Positions 1-10,227 of a DNA stretch of 64,000 bases are shown in pieces. Both the position numbers and the translations under genes were made by a program. Location of the stretch: NCBI GenBank assembly GCA_002633005.1, contig NMRA01000095.1:497881-561880 (forward strand), read 5' to 3'. Numbering within the stretch: position 1 is the stretch's first letter; every line of letters starts with the position of its first letter. This DNA is from Phoronis australis (Eukaryota; Phoronida; Phoronidae). Below the pieces are notes generated by a model. That model was not told the origin of the DNA. It searched no databases and saw only the letters and a program-made list of their open reading frames with translations.

Positions 1-297
1 CTGTCCAGGTATGGCATTAGTATGAAATTCAAATGTACAACAGCATTGCCTTAGCTGTTATGTGGGTGAGAGCCTTGTGTGCTTACTCAATACTACTTGA
101 AAAAATCGGCTGGAGAGTCAATCTGGCAACTGTTTCAATTTGAATTTGTACATTGGACAATACAAATACTTTGATTATTCTTTTGCAGAATTCCCTTCTA
201 ATCTGTGAATCTGGTTAGTGTACAATGAAAAATGAGATTTAGTAGTAATATAGAAATTTAGTTGGGAAACTCTAAATATCCTTTTGTGTGTTTACAG
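1..297 (+). other. Intron of the SIKE-like gene (partial)
   Basis: AT-rich sequence ending in a pyrimidine-rich stretch and a TTTACAG acceptor at 291-297. I see no earlier exon of the gene here; the upstream exons lie outside the window. Confidence 0.7.
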
Positions 298-504
298 GAA
301 TTGGATTCTAAAATTGAAAAGATCTGTGAGATGGCTGCCGTCATGCAAAAAGCAATTGAAATCGACGATCTGGCTATGGCACAGGAACATGAGAAATTAA
401 CACAGTTGACATTAGAGAACAAAGGTTTACGAGAACTTTTGAAAATTCATGAACAGTTTGGTGACCAGCAAGAAGACACTTGTCAGAATGAGGAACATCC
501 GTGA
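298..504 (+). CDS. SIKE/FGFR1OP2-family protein, last coding exon
   Basis: This is the C-terminal exon (68 aa plus TGA at 502-504), entered in phase 0 after the acceptor at 297. It encodes a helical, charged segment with the family signature EMAAVMxKAIEID near residue 11, followed by LENKGLRELLKI, both strongly conserved in vertebrate SIKE1 and FGFR1OP2. Family knowledge: these coiled-coil proteins belong to the STRIPAK phosphatase/kinase assembly, and SIKE1 restrains IKKepsilon/TBK1 signalling. The tail after the last helix (rich in D, E, Q, N) is shorter than and unlike the vertebrate serine-rich ends. One invertebrate gene probably corresponds to both vertebrate paralogues, so no symbol is given. 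Its 3' end faces INTS12, about 1.2 kb away. Family assignment is firm; paralogue identity is not. Confidence 0.88.
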   Translation, partial: ELDSKIEKICEMAAVMQKAIEIDDLAMAQEHEKLTQLTLENKGLRELLKIHEQFGDQQEDTCQNEEHP

Positions 505-852
505 ATTACATACATTCCAGTCAGGAACTTAAGAAATCTAATAATTATGTAGCATGTTGCTGGAACTATTCAGGCGTCGTAATAATTGTTGTAAGGAGTT
601 TTGTCCAAGTCTGTGCACAAATTTCAATGAACTCGATGGAAGTTTGGTTTTGACATCTATTTATTTTTGAGTGAGTTTATTAGTTAGTGACAGGATGCAT
701 GCAAGGATGCCCAGGAGACCACAAATCCAATTGTAGTTTAAAGGGTTGTGTGCATGATCCTAGTACAAACTAACATGTAGCAACAACAACAAGCTACTAT
801 CTTTCGTTACATTCTACATAATCCAATTTTGGAGTTGTAATAAGTAAGAAAA

Positions 853-858
853 AATAAA
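853..858 (+). promoter_or_regulatory. Poly(A) signal AATAAA of the SIKE-like gene
   Basis: Canonical AATAAA 349 nt after the stop codon, within an A-rich run. It implies a 3' UTR of about 370 nt (505 to roughly 875). Confidence 0.6.
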
Positions 859-1278
859 ACGTTAATTCTTAAAATTGACCTTCACCCGCTGTAACATCTT
901 TCTTGAAGAAGAATGCAAACATGCATCGTGACAGTTGGCTACATTTAGCCTCCACTCAGCTGTCGTGACGGTGAATTCTTGGTAACATTCTCTGATTACT
1001 TTTGGCGTCTATTTCAATTTTGGTGTCTGATAGCACTAGAACTGCAACTTCAAACAGACCAAACCTATTTCACTTGCATAGTAGAGTGACTTGAGCACAG
1101 AATAATTGTAAAGTGAACAAATGCATCCTACTCGTATCACTTTCTGGACTGCTTTAACCGGCAAAAGGCAATTCTGGTTTCATCAACCAAACTATCCAAG
1201 CAAATTCTATCTGTCAACAGGTAACTCGATATTCACTAAGCGGTGATAGCAAACTAAGCTTCCTCTAAATTCAAATAG
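859..1278. other. Short convergent intergenic region
   Basis: About 400 bp between the two opposed poly(A) signals. No exon, repeat or RNA gene recognised. Confidence 0.5.
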
Positions 1279-1284
1279 TTTATT
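1279..1284 (-). promoter_or_regulatory. Poly(A) signal of INTS12
   Basis: TTTATT on the + strand is AATAAA on the coding strand, 417 nt downstream of the INTS12 stop. Together with the + strand signal at 853 it makes a clean tail-to-tail arrangement. Confidence 0.55.
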
Positions 1285-1531
1285 TGGTACACAAGGATAC
1301 GGGTCAACTGTACAAAATTACAAATAGTCAATCTTATGTCGCGTTACACATCTGAATAGGCCGACAGCAGAGGACAGTCCCATCAGTTTGAGGGCATTTG
1401 TGTGCTACTAAAGATACCACATGACTACCTGAATGAATGCACTTGTACAGGTGAGAGAAATTTCACATGAGCCACTTAAAAAACTTTGTGTCCCTCGCAA
1501 CAATTAGGTTCGTTGGCAGTTTCATACTGCC

Positions 1532-1660
1532 TTGTTCATGCTTCTCCACAATCCCATGACACATGACACGCACCTTGTTCATGTCTCTCCACAATCCCAT
1601 GACAGATGACACGCACCTTGTTCATGTCTCTCCACAATCCCATGACACATGACACGCACC
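1532..1660 (-). repeat. 43-bp minisatellite, 3 copies, in the INTS12 3' UTR
   Basis: Three near-identical units of 42-43 bp, each containing CACAATCCCATGACA then ATGACACGCACC. The array lies just after the INTS12 stop and before its poly(A) signal, so it should be transcribed as 3' UTR. Confidence 0.85.
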
Positions 1661-1700
1661 TTCCTAACCATCAATACGTGACAAGACAGTCCAGTCGCTT

Positions 1701-1973
1701 TCATTTCTTTTTGTCGTGCGATTTTGACGATGATTTCTTCTTGAGCAACAGTTTCTTGTCAGAACTCGAACTATCCGTTCCAGAGCCGGATGACCTGCTA
1801 CTACTATTCGCAATACTGAGTTTACTGGAGGAAGTAGACGACTTGGAGCTTTGTGACTTTCCCTGCAGTGACTTGGAGTCTGGTCTATTGTTCTTAGGAT
1901 CTGATTTTCCTCCAGCCAGTTGTACAAGTCCAGCCCAGCCTTTGGGTCCCTGAGAGGATTCTTTGGCAGCAGG
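1701..1973 (-). CDS. INTS12: INTS12 coding exon 7 (C-terminal)
   Basis: 90 codons plus TGA at 1703-1701: GPKGWAGLVQLAGGKSD, then Ser-rich sequence and a Lys-rich end (DKKLLLKKK and KSHDKKK). Both the GWAG-type block and the lysine end match the family. Acceptor CATTACAG. Confidence 0.88.
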   Translation of the reverse strand, partial: PAAKESSQGPKGWAGLVQLAGGKSDPKNNRPDSKSLQGKSQSSKSSTSSSKLSIANSSSRSSGSGTDSSSSDKKLLLKKKSSSKSHDKKK

Positions 1974-4900
1974 CTGTAATGAGAGATTTTCAACTTAAAT
2001 GTGCATAAATTAAAGCTTTCCTTTGAATTTTGCATCATAGTATCACACAGTGTCAATTGGTGACTGAATTTCTTCCAGTAAAAACTTTTGGTCATAAAAG
2101 CAAAACAAGAGCAACGCGGGGCATTGAAAGGCGCCCACGAATGCATTGCAAATGGTATGCTTTTAGGGTTGTTTATTTGTATCATAAACATGGAAACTGG
2201 ATGGCGCAAAAACATACAATCCATCCAAAAACAGGAACATGCCATATTTCATAAAAATCTGTTAAGGAACTTCAGAGAAACAAAGGAAAACACAATAAAA
2301 TGAAATTGCCACTAGTGGGCACAGTGTCCGTTGGATCTGCCTGAAAGTGGTCGCCGTCTGTTGTTATCTTCATATAAATACACTTACTAAATTTAGTAAA
2401 GATCCTGCAGTGGGTTTAAGTGATACAACTATGGGCGCAAAACAAAACTACCACTAGGAGGTGCCACAGTAATCAGTCACCATCATCAAAGGTCGTCTTC
2501 ACACTGAGAACATATATACCAATTTTCAAATGATTTGGTTGATACAGGGATGGACACCAAAAATAAGATTTGAAAACAACAAAAGTGGTCACTAGGTGGT
2601 GCAAAATACCTTAATTCCATCCAAAAACAGACAGATAGCATCATCACACCAATAGATAACTATATTTAAAATTTTGTGAAAATCTGTTGAGGACCTTTGA
2701 ACATACTGAGTTAAACGTAAAAAAATAAAATTGACACTAGGGGGCACAGCAGTAGTCAGATCTGTCTGAAAGTCGTCGTCATCCGTAGTCAACATCACAT
2801 AAATACACTTACTAAATTAAGTAAAAATCTTGCGAACGGTTTAGGAGATACAGCCATAGGCGCAACAAAAAGAAAGCTGCCACTAGGAGGCGCCACAGTA
2901 GTCAAAACCGTCAGAAAATCATCGTCAAATGTTCTCTTTATAGTAAGTACATACATGCCAATTTTCACAATCACCCTTTGAGCGGTTTGGTTAATAGAGG
3001 GGTGGACGCAAAAAAACAGACTCGAAAACAATGAAAATGGCTACTAGGTGGCGCAAACTAAGTCGAATCCATCCGAAAACGAGAGCATAGAGTCATCTCA
3101 CTAATAGGTGCCTACATATTAAATTTCATGAAAATCCGTTAAAGACTTTTAAAGATACAAATTTAAACGTAAAAAAGTAAAATTGCCACTAGGGGGCACA
3201 CCGGTAGTCGGAGCTGTCCAAAAGTCGTCATCGTCAGTTGTTGACATCATATAAATATACTAAATTTTGTAAAGATCCTGCGAACGGTTTAGGAGATACA
3301 GCCATAGGCACAAAAAAAACTGCCACTAGGAGGCGCCACAGTAGTCGAAATCGTCGGAAAATCATCGTCAAACGTCCTCTTTATAGTAAGTACATACATA
3401 CATGCCAATTTTCACAATCATCCTTTGAGCGGTTTGGTTGGTAGAGGGGTGGACGCAAAAAAACAGACTCGAAAACAGTAAAAATGGCCACTAGGTGGCG
3501 CAAACTACCTCGAATCCATCCGAAAACGGGAGGATAGCATCATCTCACTAATAGATGCCTACATACCAAATTTCATGAAAATCCGTTCAGGACTTTTGAA
3601 GATACAAAGGTAAGCGTAAAAAAACTAAAATTGCCACTAGGGGGCACAACGGCAGTCGGATCCGTCGGAAAGTTCGCTCATGCCGTCCCATTCATGAATG
3701 GAACATATACGCCAAATTTCATGAACGTATGTCAAAGGGTTTTGGAGATAGAGCCGCGGACGCCGGACGGACGGAGATGACGGAAAAATGCGTCCACATA
3801 TAAATATGTGGGCGCATAATAAATATGTGGGCGCATAAAAATGAGGTACAAAAGACCGATGTAAAGAGAGCCATTCCAAGAAGCTTTACTAAATGCCAAT
3901 GCAGATCACTTGTGCTAATAAACAACATGTCAGGTGAGAAATGTGCTTTTTATGAAGTGTAAAAAATGGAACTATTTGTAATGAAAGCTAAGTAATCAAC
4001 ACATCTAGTGTTGCCCTGCAGTAGAGAAAGCAATGTGGCCTAGTGCAATAAGTGTCTGGGCTAATGTTGCCCTACAGTAGAGGAGGCAGTGAGACCTATT
4101 AGCATAAATGTCTGCTTCTCTGACTCAAGGTCGTGGGTTCGAATCCCAATGGGGCACACTCCTAGACCCTCGAGTCAGGTCTCTAGCTCTTCAGCTCGGT
4201 TTTAACGATAAATTAATAAAGCAAATGGTTCGAGGTTATCAGTGCAATGAGCCCACCTGAGGACCAGTGCATGTCTGGTGCACTGCAGGATACATACTTG
4301 AAGTGGCTGTCTCACTAACATGCATTGTGTGAGTCTCATGGTGTCCTACTTTCTATGTACATAGAAAAGCTCACACTGATCGTAAAGCGGAAATTATCAA
4401 AAAAAGTTATGGATAAAAAAGGACTACATTTTTAAGACATCTACTCACACCATTTTGGAGACACACCCAATGTTTTGCTCGTCATGTGAATCAATTAATT
4501 TACCAGGAGATTTTAGCGCAGAGGACATGGTTTACCTTTAATGGATCCATGATGCGTTTGAATGCCATCATAGTCGATGGTATGTCCTTGGGCCTGACAC
4601 TGCTCTCTTTGGTAACCAGTACGGGGGCTGGTTTGGGTTTTTGAGATTTAGCAGATACCTGTAATTAAATAAAGTATCACAGTCAAACAGTCAAGAGTTA
4701 ACTATGCTACAAGTTAGGTCAATGAGGCCACAGCCAACTAGTACTGAATGATCCGAAGGAAGTTACATTATGTTTCATGAGCAAACTTGAAATGTGTGCT
4801 TTTTAAAAAACGTTCAAGCTACACATACATCTAGAAAAGCATAATCACGGAAAGTTCTCAAATTTTTCACATATAGACACATGCGCCTATGTTATGCAAT

Positions 4901-7678
4901 TGGACGCAGCTCCAAAATTAGGCGCATGCGTTCAGTTGGAGGGTTTTGCAGTATGCAAGACACACACTTTGATAAGTTTTCACACTTGGATAGTGACCCT
5001 CTGAGACTACAGATGAGGATGCGCAGATATTTCTATGAGAACATTGCAAAAATTTCAACCATAATCATTTTAGATGACAGTGATTTGGATTGTGAACTCT
5101 ATGATTTATAGACCTAGTTATTAATCCTACATTGAAAGCCAAATTTAGAACACTCCCTTCTTGTCTTGAGTCATAACTTGAGTCTGCAAAATGGAGCAAA
5201 CGGTGCATGACTGTATCAAGTTCTTACAATGATAACTTGACATGAATGATCCTTGGGTCTATCCACCTACCATCTTTTTGAGATTCTTTGCACATGAGGA
5301 GCAGTACCAGACAAACCTAGGATCATTGACGTCTTCTGTGATTGGTGGTTTGTGACAATCCTGAGAACAGAAGAGATGATATGTCGAAGATATGATAACG
5401 GGCAAGTGACGTGAAGCAATGCTGAACCAGTAGTAAGCCTCCAGGAAATCTGGCCAGTCATAGAACTCGCAAGTCTTCGTCATAAAAACAAGAACAATAT
5501 CACATAACACTAATAACAGTAATTAAAATAATCCCAGCCAAAATTTATACAGTAAGTTATCGCTACACTATGTATTCAAACAGAGCATGTTAACTGTGAA
5601 TTCAATGACTCCTATATGTACTATAACCAATATCATACTCAACCTCCAGCACCAGTTCAAAGTCATCCATAGCAGAACTTTGACATACACCAGCTGCAGG
5701 AAAAGGGGAACTAAAGCTATTGACACTTAAAAATCAACCTTCAACAAATGAACATTCTTGCAATTGATGAACTCAGTGTACTAAACAGATTGCTTTAACA
5801 AAATCTGCAAGACTGCAGCCCCACCTGGTGGTAAAGGTTGTGGCATTCTTGACACTCCACGAGTTGATTTTTGGACGTGACTTCAAATGTCCTGAAATCA
5901 TGGCAGACAGTTTACTTCAGTGGTATGAATTCAATATCACCACAACAATGAGGAAAAAAGCCAATGCAGAAAAAGTGTACAGATTGTGTTCATGTCCAGC
6001 AAGTTCCATATAAAGCGTAAGCGGTATACGTGTATACTTTCAATGCTTATGTCTTCGAATGCTTTGCGAACATTTTCAAACCTGGTTTTATTTTTTCATA
6101 CTAGACAAAGTGGTCACAAATACTACCATGTGCTGTCACTGGATTAAAATCTACTGGTGTTTCTGCAACCAACGTTTCACCAAAGTTATTTACAGTGGAT
6201 AGTAACATCTTTGGTAGAGCCAAAACGTAAAAAGTAAATTACAAAATACATATTTGGTGTTCTAGTTTCTAGAAAATAATTATCATTTCTGTGCCCAATT
6301 CGGAGTCCAGGAGAAACATACCCGCAGTGGACACACGATATACCCATGCCGGAGACAAAGTCATCAACATCCATGCTATCTTCATCTTGGATTTTAGACT
6401 TGCCCACTTGACTTTCCTCGTCTCCGTCTCTGTCCAAAATCAAACTTGGTGATGATGATGAACTAGGGGAATCCAAACCGGACCTCTTTGAAACCAAAGA
6501 ACCGGAATTCGGTGAATCTGTTCTTTTCTTTGCAGGAGCAGAAGTGAATGTAGAAGACATTTTAGGTTTCTTGCTAACAGGTTCACTTTCCATCGTGTCC
6601 CTTTTCACCTTCAACAAAAAATCGAATGTCATTAAACAATTTTACCAACAGATAACACAGAATAAAACAGACGCAGTTGTTAAAAATTCCAAGTAGACCC
6701 CATATTACCAAAATAAGGGTTCCGTTATGTGTATTTTGTGATTTTTGTGTTGTATTCTTGGTATATTGTGCACTTATGTTGAGAAATAAACTAAATCTCC
6801 CAACCAATCACTGATTACATTGAAAACTCCACATCCACAAGTATCGACACTTTCAAAAGTATAAAAACCTTACTTACTTTGGACAAACACCCACACAAGG
6901 ACTGCTCCCTAAAACATTGTTTTTGGTCCCATAGAATTTTTTAATGAAAATCTCTGAATATTAACCTATGTTGACTGTTAAGCCATTCCCTCCACGTATG
7001 GTATGCATGTGGAAATGTTGTTAAATATGATAACTGATATCAAGTTTACAGGCTTTATGCCAAGAGGTAACCAATGCAATACTTTTTCAAAATTCTTTTT
7101 CTCTCCTTCTTTCTTTTCCAGTTCGTGTTTTTCTGTAGATTTGCTGTCTGTCTTCAGTGTCGGTTTCTCTAGCTGCAATAAAACTTTCACAGTAAAACTC
7201 TCGCCTAAAATCAAACATGATAGATACTGTCCATAAAACATTGACTAGCTACCACCATTTAATGAAAATATTCATAAAGCACAGCAGCACGTTTTGTAAT
7301 GTTCAAAATGGCAAACATGGTCTTTTAAGTCAAGTAATGCCTTTCTTAGGAAAAATGAATAAGACAGTGATTCCAAATCAGGTCACGACTATGAATACAG
7401 GATTTTAGGCTGTTTGAGATGATATTACATTGGATTTCAACATATAAACAATGAAGCATCAGGTCTTACATTTCAATTTTCCACATTCCACTTAGCAACC
7501 ACAACCACATTCCAAGTATGACACGTACTGCCTTACCACCCCTCCGCTGTAATATAGCCTCATCCAGCATTGCTCTAAGCTGCCTGGCTGAATCTTCCCG
7601 TCTGGACTGTAGTAATTTGAGGGCCTTAACAAACACAGGATCCAACTCCTGTTGATGTTGAGACATAAGTGTCGCCAT
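1701..7678 (-). CDS. INTS12: Integrator complex subunit 12 (PHD-finger protein), 7 coding exons
   Basis: Reconstructed coding exons, in transcript order: 7678-7537, 7168-7083, 6608-6322, 5891-5825, 5360-5271, 4658-4536 and 1973-1701. They sum to 1,068 nt (355 aa plus stop) with matching phases at every junction. Key evidence: an N-terminal helix ELDPVFVKALKLL as in animal INTS12; a complete C4HC3 PHD finger assembled from three exons (SCVHC, VECQEC, YHQDC, WYCSSC); a KKPK basic motif; the block MMAFKRIMDPLK; a GWAGLVQLAG segment; and a Ser/Lys-rich tail ending KKK. INTS12 is a nuclear subunit of Integrator, which cleaves snRNA 3' ends and attenuates Pol II; its N-terminal segment, rather than the PHD finger, anchors the complex in flies and humans. 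The human protein is 462 aa, so the linker region is shorter here, or one in-phase exon in 1974-4535 was missed. The start ATG sits in a good context (CACCATGG). Confidence 0.92.
2308..3780. repeat. Higher-order tandem repeat of about 145-bp monomers with CTCF-like motifs
   Basis: Three tandem units of 425-455 bp plus a partial fourth, each made of three related monomers (138-165 bp). Every monomer carries an aaatTTCAtgaaaaTCC-like segment, a GG-TTT-GGAGATA-like segment, and ends in a CACTAGGnGGC box. The boxes start at 2308, 2451, 2589, 2733, 2880, 3041, 3185, 3323, 3488 and 3633. Several (3185, 3488, 3633) match the CTCF core consensus CCASYAGRKGGCRS exactly. A last, box-less monomer (3662-3780) ends in GACGGACGGAG. 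It lies inside the last intron of INTS12. Confidence 0.85.
4028..4215 (+). mobile_element. tRNA-related SINE-like element, with duplicated head
   Basis: Contains a box-B/T-arm sequence (GTGGGTTCGAATCCCA) and a box-A-like GTGGCCTAGTG. It shares its body (CTAGACCCT-GAGTCAGGT-TCAGCTCGGTTTTAAC) with a second copy at 16149-16287. The head is partly duplicated (4012-4060 and 4065-4110). Not a functional tRNA: no coherent anticodon arm. Confidence 0.7.
4536..4658 (-). CDS. INTS12: INTS12 coding exon 6
   Basis: Exactly 41 codons. Encodes SAKSQKPKPAPVLV and STMMAFKRIMDPLK, aligning with the basic/proline block after the PHD finger and the AFKR motif of vertebrate INTS12. Acceptor ATTACAG, donor AAG|GTAAAC. 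Confidence 0.9.
5271..5360 (-). CDS. INTS12: INTS12 coding exon 5 (end of PHD finger)
   Basis: Exactly 30 codons, DCHKPPITEDVNDPRFVWYC then SSCAKNLKKM, supplying the last zinc ligands. Acceptor CTCAG, donor ATG|GTAGGT. Confidence 0.92.
5825..5891 (-). CDS. INTS12: INTS12 coding exon 4 (PHD core, 67 bp)
   Basis: Encodes NQLVECQECHNLYHQ, nearly identical to vertebrate INTS12: the second cysteine pair and the zinc-binding histidine. Found by reading between neighbouring exons; acceptor TTTCAG and donor CAG|GTGGGG fit the phases on both sides. Confidence 0.9.
6322..6608 (-). CDS. INTS12: INTS12 coding exon 3 (Ser-rich linker and first PHD cysteines)
   Basis: Contains PVSKKPKMSS, a serine run, an acidic stretch and MGISCVHCG, the first zinc-binding pair of the PHD finger. 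Ends at donor GG|GTATGT in phase 2. Confidence 0.88.
7083..7168 (-). CDS. INTS12: INTS12 coding exon 2 (charged linker)
   Basis: Lys/Glu-rich linker (EKPTLKTDSKSTEKHELEK and onward). The phase requires the second of two adjacent AGs (CAGCTAG|AG) as acceptor. The donor GTATTG is weak, so the exon end is the least certain of this gene. Confidence 0.65.
7537..7678 (-). CDS. INTS12: INTS12 coding exon 1 (N-terminal helix)
   Basis: Encodes 47 codons plus one base, starting MATLMSQHQQELDPVFVKAL, and ends at donor G|GTAAGG. A possible AG acceptor lies about 20 nt upstream of the ATG (TATTTCAG on the coding strand), so a non-coding first exon further upstream is likely. Confidence 0.9.
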
Positions 7679-8038
7679 GGTGAATTGCTAGAATCTATCT
7701 GAAATAAATACCAGTACAGTGAATTTCTTCATAGTGTTTGGTTATTAGTTTTATTCATCTCATCAATGAGGAAGTAATAAGTTAGGACTTGAGATCTAAT
7801 ACCATGTCTGAGTCTGACCTAAGCATTCCATGTCCTACATTTTCATCAGACAGCTAGATTTTCATCATTTCTTCTAATTTTCACAAATCAATGTCATTAA
7901 TGAATTTCAAAGTCACACACAGTCAACTTGGAAAGCAACCTCAGTCTGAACCAAAGTATTGTGCTACACTCAATTACGCGCATATTACACATGGTTTTCA
8001 TTACAATTAATCACGTCATAGTTACACCTACAGACAGT

Positions 8039-8746
8039 CACAGGCGTCCTCAACTTCTGATCATCCCCAATACACTTTATAATACTACAAGGTATGACAC
8101 TCCTGACTAGAAATTCCACGTGTGCTTCACTTCAGCCGTCCATAGCAAACACAAAACTCAATAAATTTTCAAAAAACAGAGGTTCAACAAACCAAGAGGA
8201 ATTGTTCTTTCTCCCAATACCATTTACAGTGTCCAGCTCTCACCGAGTTTGCAACAAATTCGTGGTCAAAGCACAAAAATCTTCCCAAAAAGTCGCTGCA
8301 CACCAGCAATATGCTACACGGAAATTGCCGGTTTGTCACGGAAAGTCACGGCATCAATAACTCCACTTAGCCAGACCATTTTGTAACTTTCCGAGGTGAA
8401 CTGGCAATTGCCATCGATTCGTAACTCTTCGGATTATTCCGTACCCTACTTGACCTTGACAGCGTGAAGCATATTGCTAGTGTGCAGCGATTTTTTTAGA
8501 AGATTTTTGTGCTTTGACCACGAATTTGTTGCGAACTCGGTGGAACAGGATCCCGTAAAGTGGTATTGGCAGAAAGAACAATTCCTCATGGTTTGTTGAA
8601 CTTCTGTTTTATGTAAATTTCTGAAGTTTTGTGCTTGCTATGGACAGCTGAAGTGAAGCACCCGTGGAATTTCTCGTCCGGAGTGTCATACCTTGTAGTA
8701 CATTATATAGTGTATTGGGGACGATCAGAAGCTGAGGACGCCTGTG
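8039..8746. repeat. Long inverted repeat, about 280-bp arms around a 150-bp centre
   Basis: The left arm (about 8039-8318) reads as the reverse complement of the right arm (about 8467-8746), with scattered mismatches and small indels. Matching landmarks: CACAGGCGTCCTC against GAGGACGCCTGTG; CCCAATACAC against GTGTATTGGGG; TTCGTGGTCAAAGCACAAAAA against TTTTTGTGCTTTGACCACGAA; AGCAATATGCT against AGCATATTGCT. No open frame of note. Either a foldback/MITE-type element or a rearranged local duplication. Confidence 0.85.
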
Positions 8747-8812
8747 CAGACAGTGTGCTCGTCCCCTTCTTGACATCTGTGCAGACAGTGTGCTTGTCCC
8801 CGTCTTGTATTA
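8741..8812 (+). repeat. Two-copy 36-bp tandem repeat
   Basis: CTGTGCAGACAGTGTGCTCG followed by TCCCC and CTT occurs twice in tandem, abutting the outer end of the inverted repeat's right arm. Confidence 0.7.
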
Positions 8813-9112
8813 GTTCTCCTACAAATTACTCACAAGTTCTACGAGCACAACAACAATAAACATTTAGGGTGTCAAGTTGACACGTTTCAAGGATCAGGGT
8901 GTAAAATAATCACAGTGCTGATGACACCCTTAGCTCATCTAGTCAACCAGGTAGCTGCAGGAAGACTGGTGTCAAAATATAGCGAGAGAACCATGTGTGT
9001 AAATTTCACACTGCCCGAGTACTTCTGCTCATAACCTGGTCACAAAACTTATTTCAACATACAGAGCTAACGGCCGAGTGCACACAAAATTTGGGAGTCA
9101 ACCGATACTCAC

Positions 9113-9160
9113 CTTGTCCATTACAGCCGTTTAAGAGATAAACAATCTAGTAAATGTCAT
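9113..9160 (-). promoter_or_regulatory. Candidate non-coding first exon of INTS12
   Basis: On the minus strand a strong donor (GACAAG|GTGAGTATCGG) ends a short stretch at 9113, and an acceptor lies just before the INTS12 ATG. If used, the intron 9112 to about 7700 contains the whole inverted repeat. The 5' limit is a guess. Confidence 0.3.
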
Positions 9161-9600
9161 TTTGTTGTATCATTCTTCTGCTTTTGTAATGTTTACAAAG
9201 AAATGTCTGATCTGTCATTGATTTGAAACAGTAAGAGATCGTCATGACATGCACGTACCATTTTCTCAATGTTTTGGAACATATTTTGGGAGAAAAAGAC
9301 AACATCATTACAGCAAAATTGGTCAGAAATTCGGTTTGCTTGTAATAAAAATTATACCATAACTAACTATGGCAGTATGGAGAGAAACCAATACAGAAAA
9401 TTGGTTCTGAGCTTTTTGCAACTTTTTGGACGAACAGTTGCTAGAAAAATCGAAAAAAATTAAATTGATATAATGGCAAAGACCTATTTCACGACGCTGA
9501 AAGCGGATAGGTCTTCGACTTTTTGGCTTGCTAAACTTTAATTTTAGGACCTAAAATTTTTAGGGCCTACCATGACAAATAGGTGGGTCCTTGAAAGTGA

Positions 9601-9664
9601 TTTGAGAACCAGTTACTCCCAATGAATAAAGCCTGTAATTTAGTGGAAGTAACTGGTTATCAAA
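9601..9664. repeat. Small palindromic element
   Basis: TTTGAGAACCAGTTAC and GTAACTGGTTATCAAA form imperfect inverted arms. The same TTTGAGAACCAGTT core is in the palindrome at 18065-18165. Confidence 0.6.
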
Positions 9665-10139
9665 TACCTTTGAATTATTGACCCAAATATCTGACTATTA
9701 ATCAGTTGAAGGAAGAAAAATGCTTAGAAATTCACTCACCAACCACAGTTTTGAGCTCCAAGTGAACACAGAGCGGAAGTGATTGCTTTCCACTAGGGGG
9801 CACCTAGCAGCCTCGTTTCCAAGACGTGGGTAAACATTGATTGTAATGCGAAAGCCAGCCAGTTTCAAATCCTCGGTGTATTCAACAGGGCATGAGTACA
9901 CTACGGAAGACTGTTCATGATTAAAACGGACCGGTTTTGTATTTTGTTTAGGCTCTTATGTTTCCTTTACTCGCTCTTTATTTAACAAGACGTTGTTAAA
10001 GCGTTAAATATGCCAAAACTGAAAACACCCGATTTCCACCGACGCGACAGTGACAGTTGTTAGTGAACCTCAACGACGTCGAAACGAGATGTAGACAACT
10101 TATTTGTCAGACAATTTAACTTCATTCAGTTATCCCAAG

Positions 10140-10227
10140 ATGTGGTGGAGTGGTATTGCGTGGATACTGTTTGTGTGTATGTCTCATCTCAAACTTGGCT
10201 TATCACAAAATGTGACCAATAGTACAG
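10140..10227 (+). CDS. KIAA1549-like exon 1 (signal peptide)
   Basis: MWWSGIAWILFVCMSHLKLG then LSQNVTNST: a hydrophobic signal sequence with likely cleavage after GLSQ or nearby, and two N-glycosylation sequons. ATG preceded by CCCAAG; donor ACAG|GTAAGT, phase 1. Followed by a 6.9-kb intron. Confidence 0.88.

Larger units (their letters stand above)
7679..10139. other. Divergent intergenic region INTS12 / KIAA1549-like
   Basis: About 2.5 kb between two head-to-head start codons. It holds the long inverted repeat, a short palindrome, a lone CTCF-consensus box (9790-9803) and a candidate 5' exon of INTS12. No TATA box or CpG-dense block stands out. Confidence 0.5.

Noticed and set aside
1664-2245. 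193-codon minus-strand frame
   Set aside because: Overlaps INTS12 exon 7 in a different frame and runs into the intron; the true frame is set by the exon phases.
4120-4165. Possible tRNA gene (GGTTCGAATCC box B)
   Set aside because: Only the T-arm is coherent; it belongs to a repeated element present elsewhere in the window.
9698-9901. 67-codon minus-strand frame upstream of INTS12
   Set aside because: No recognised domain and no acceptor/donor pair connecting it to INTS12 in frame; contains a CTCF-type box instead.
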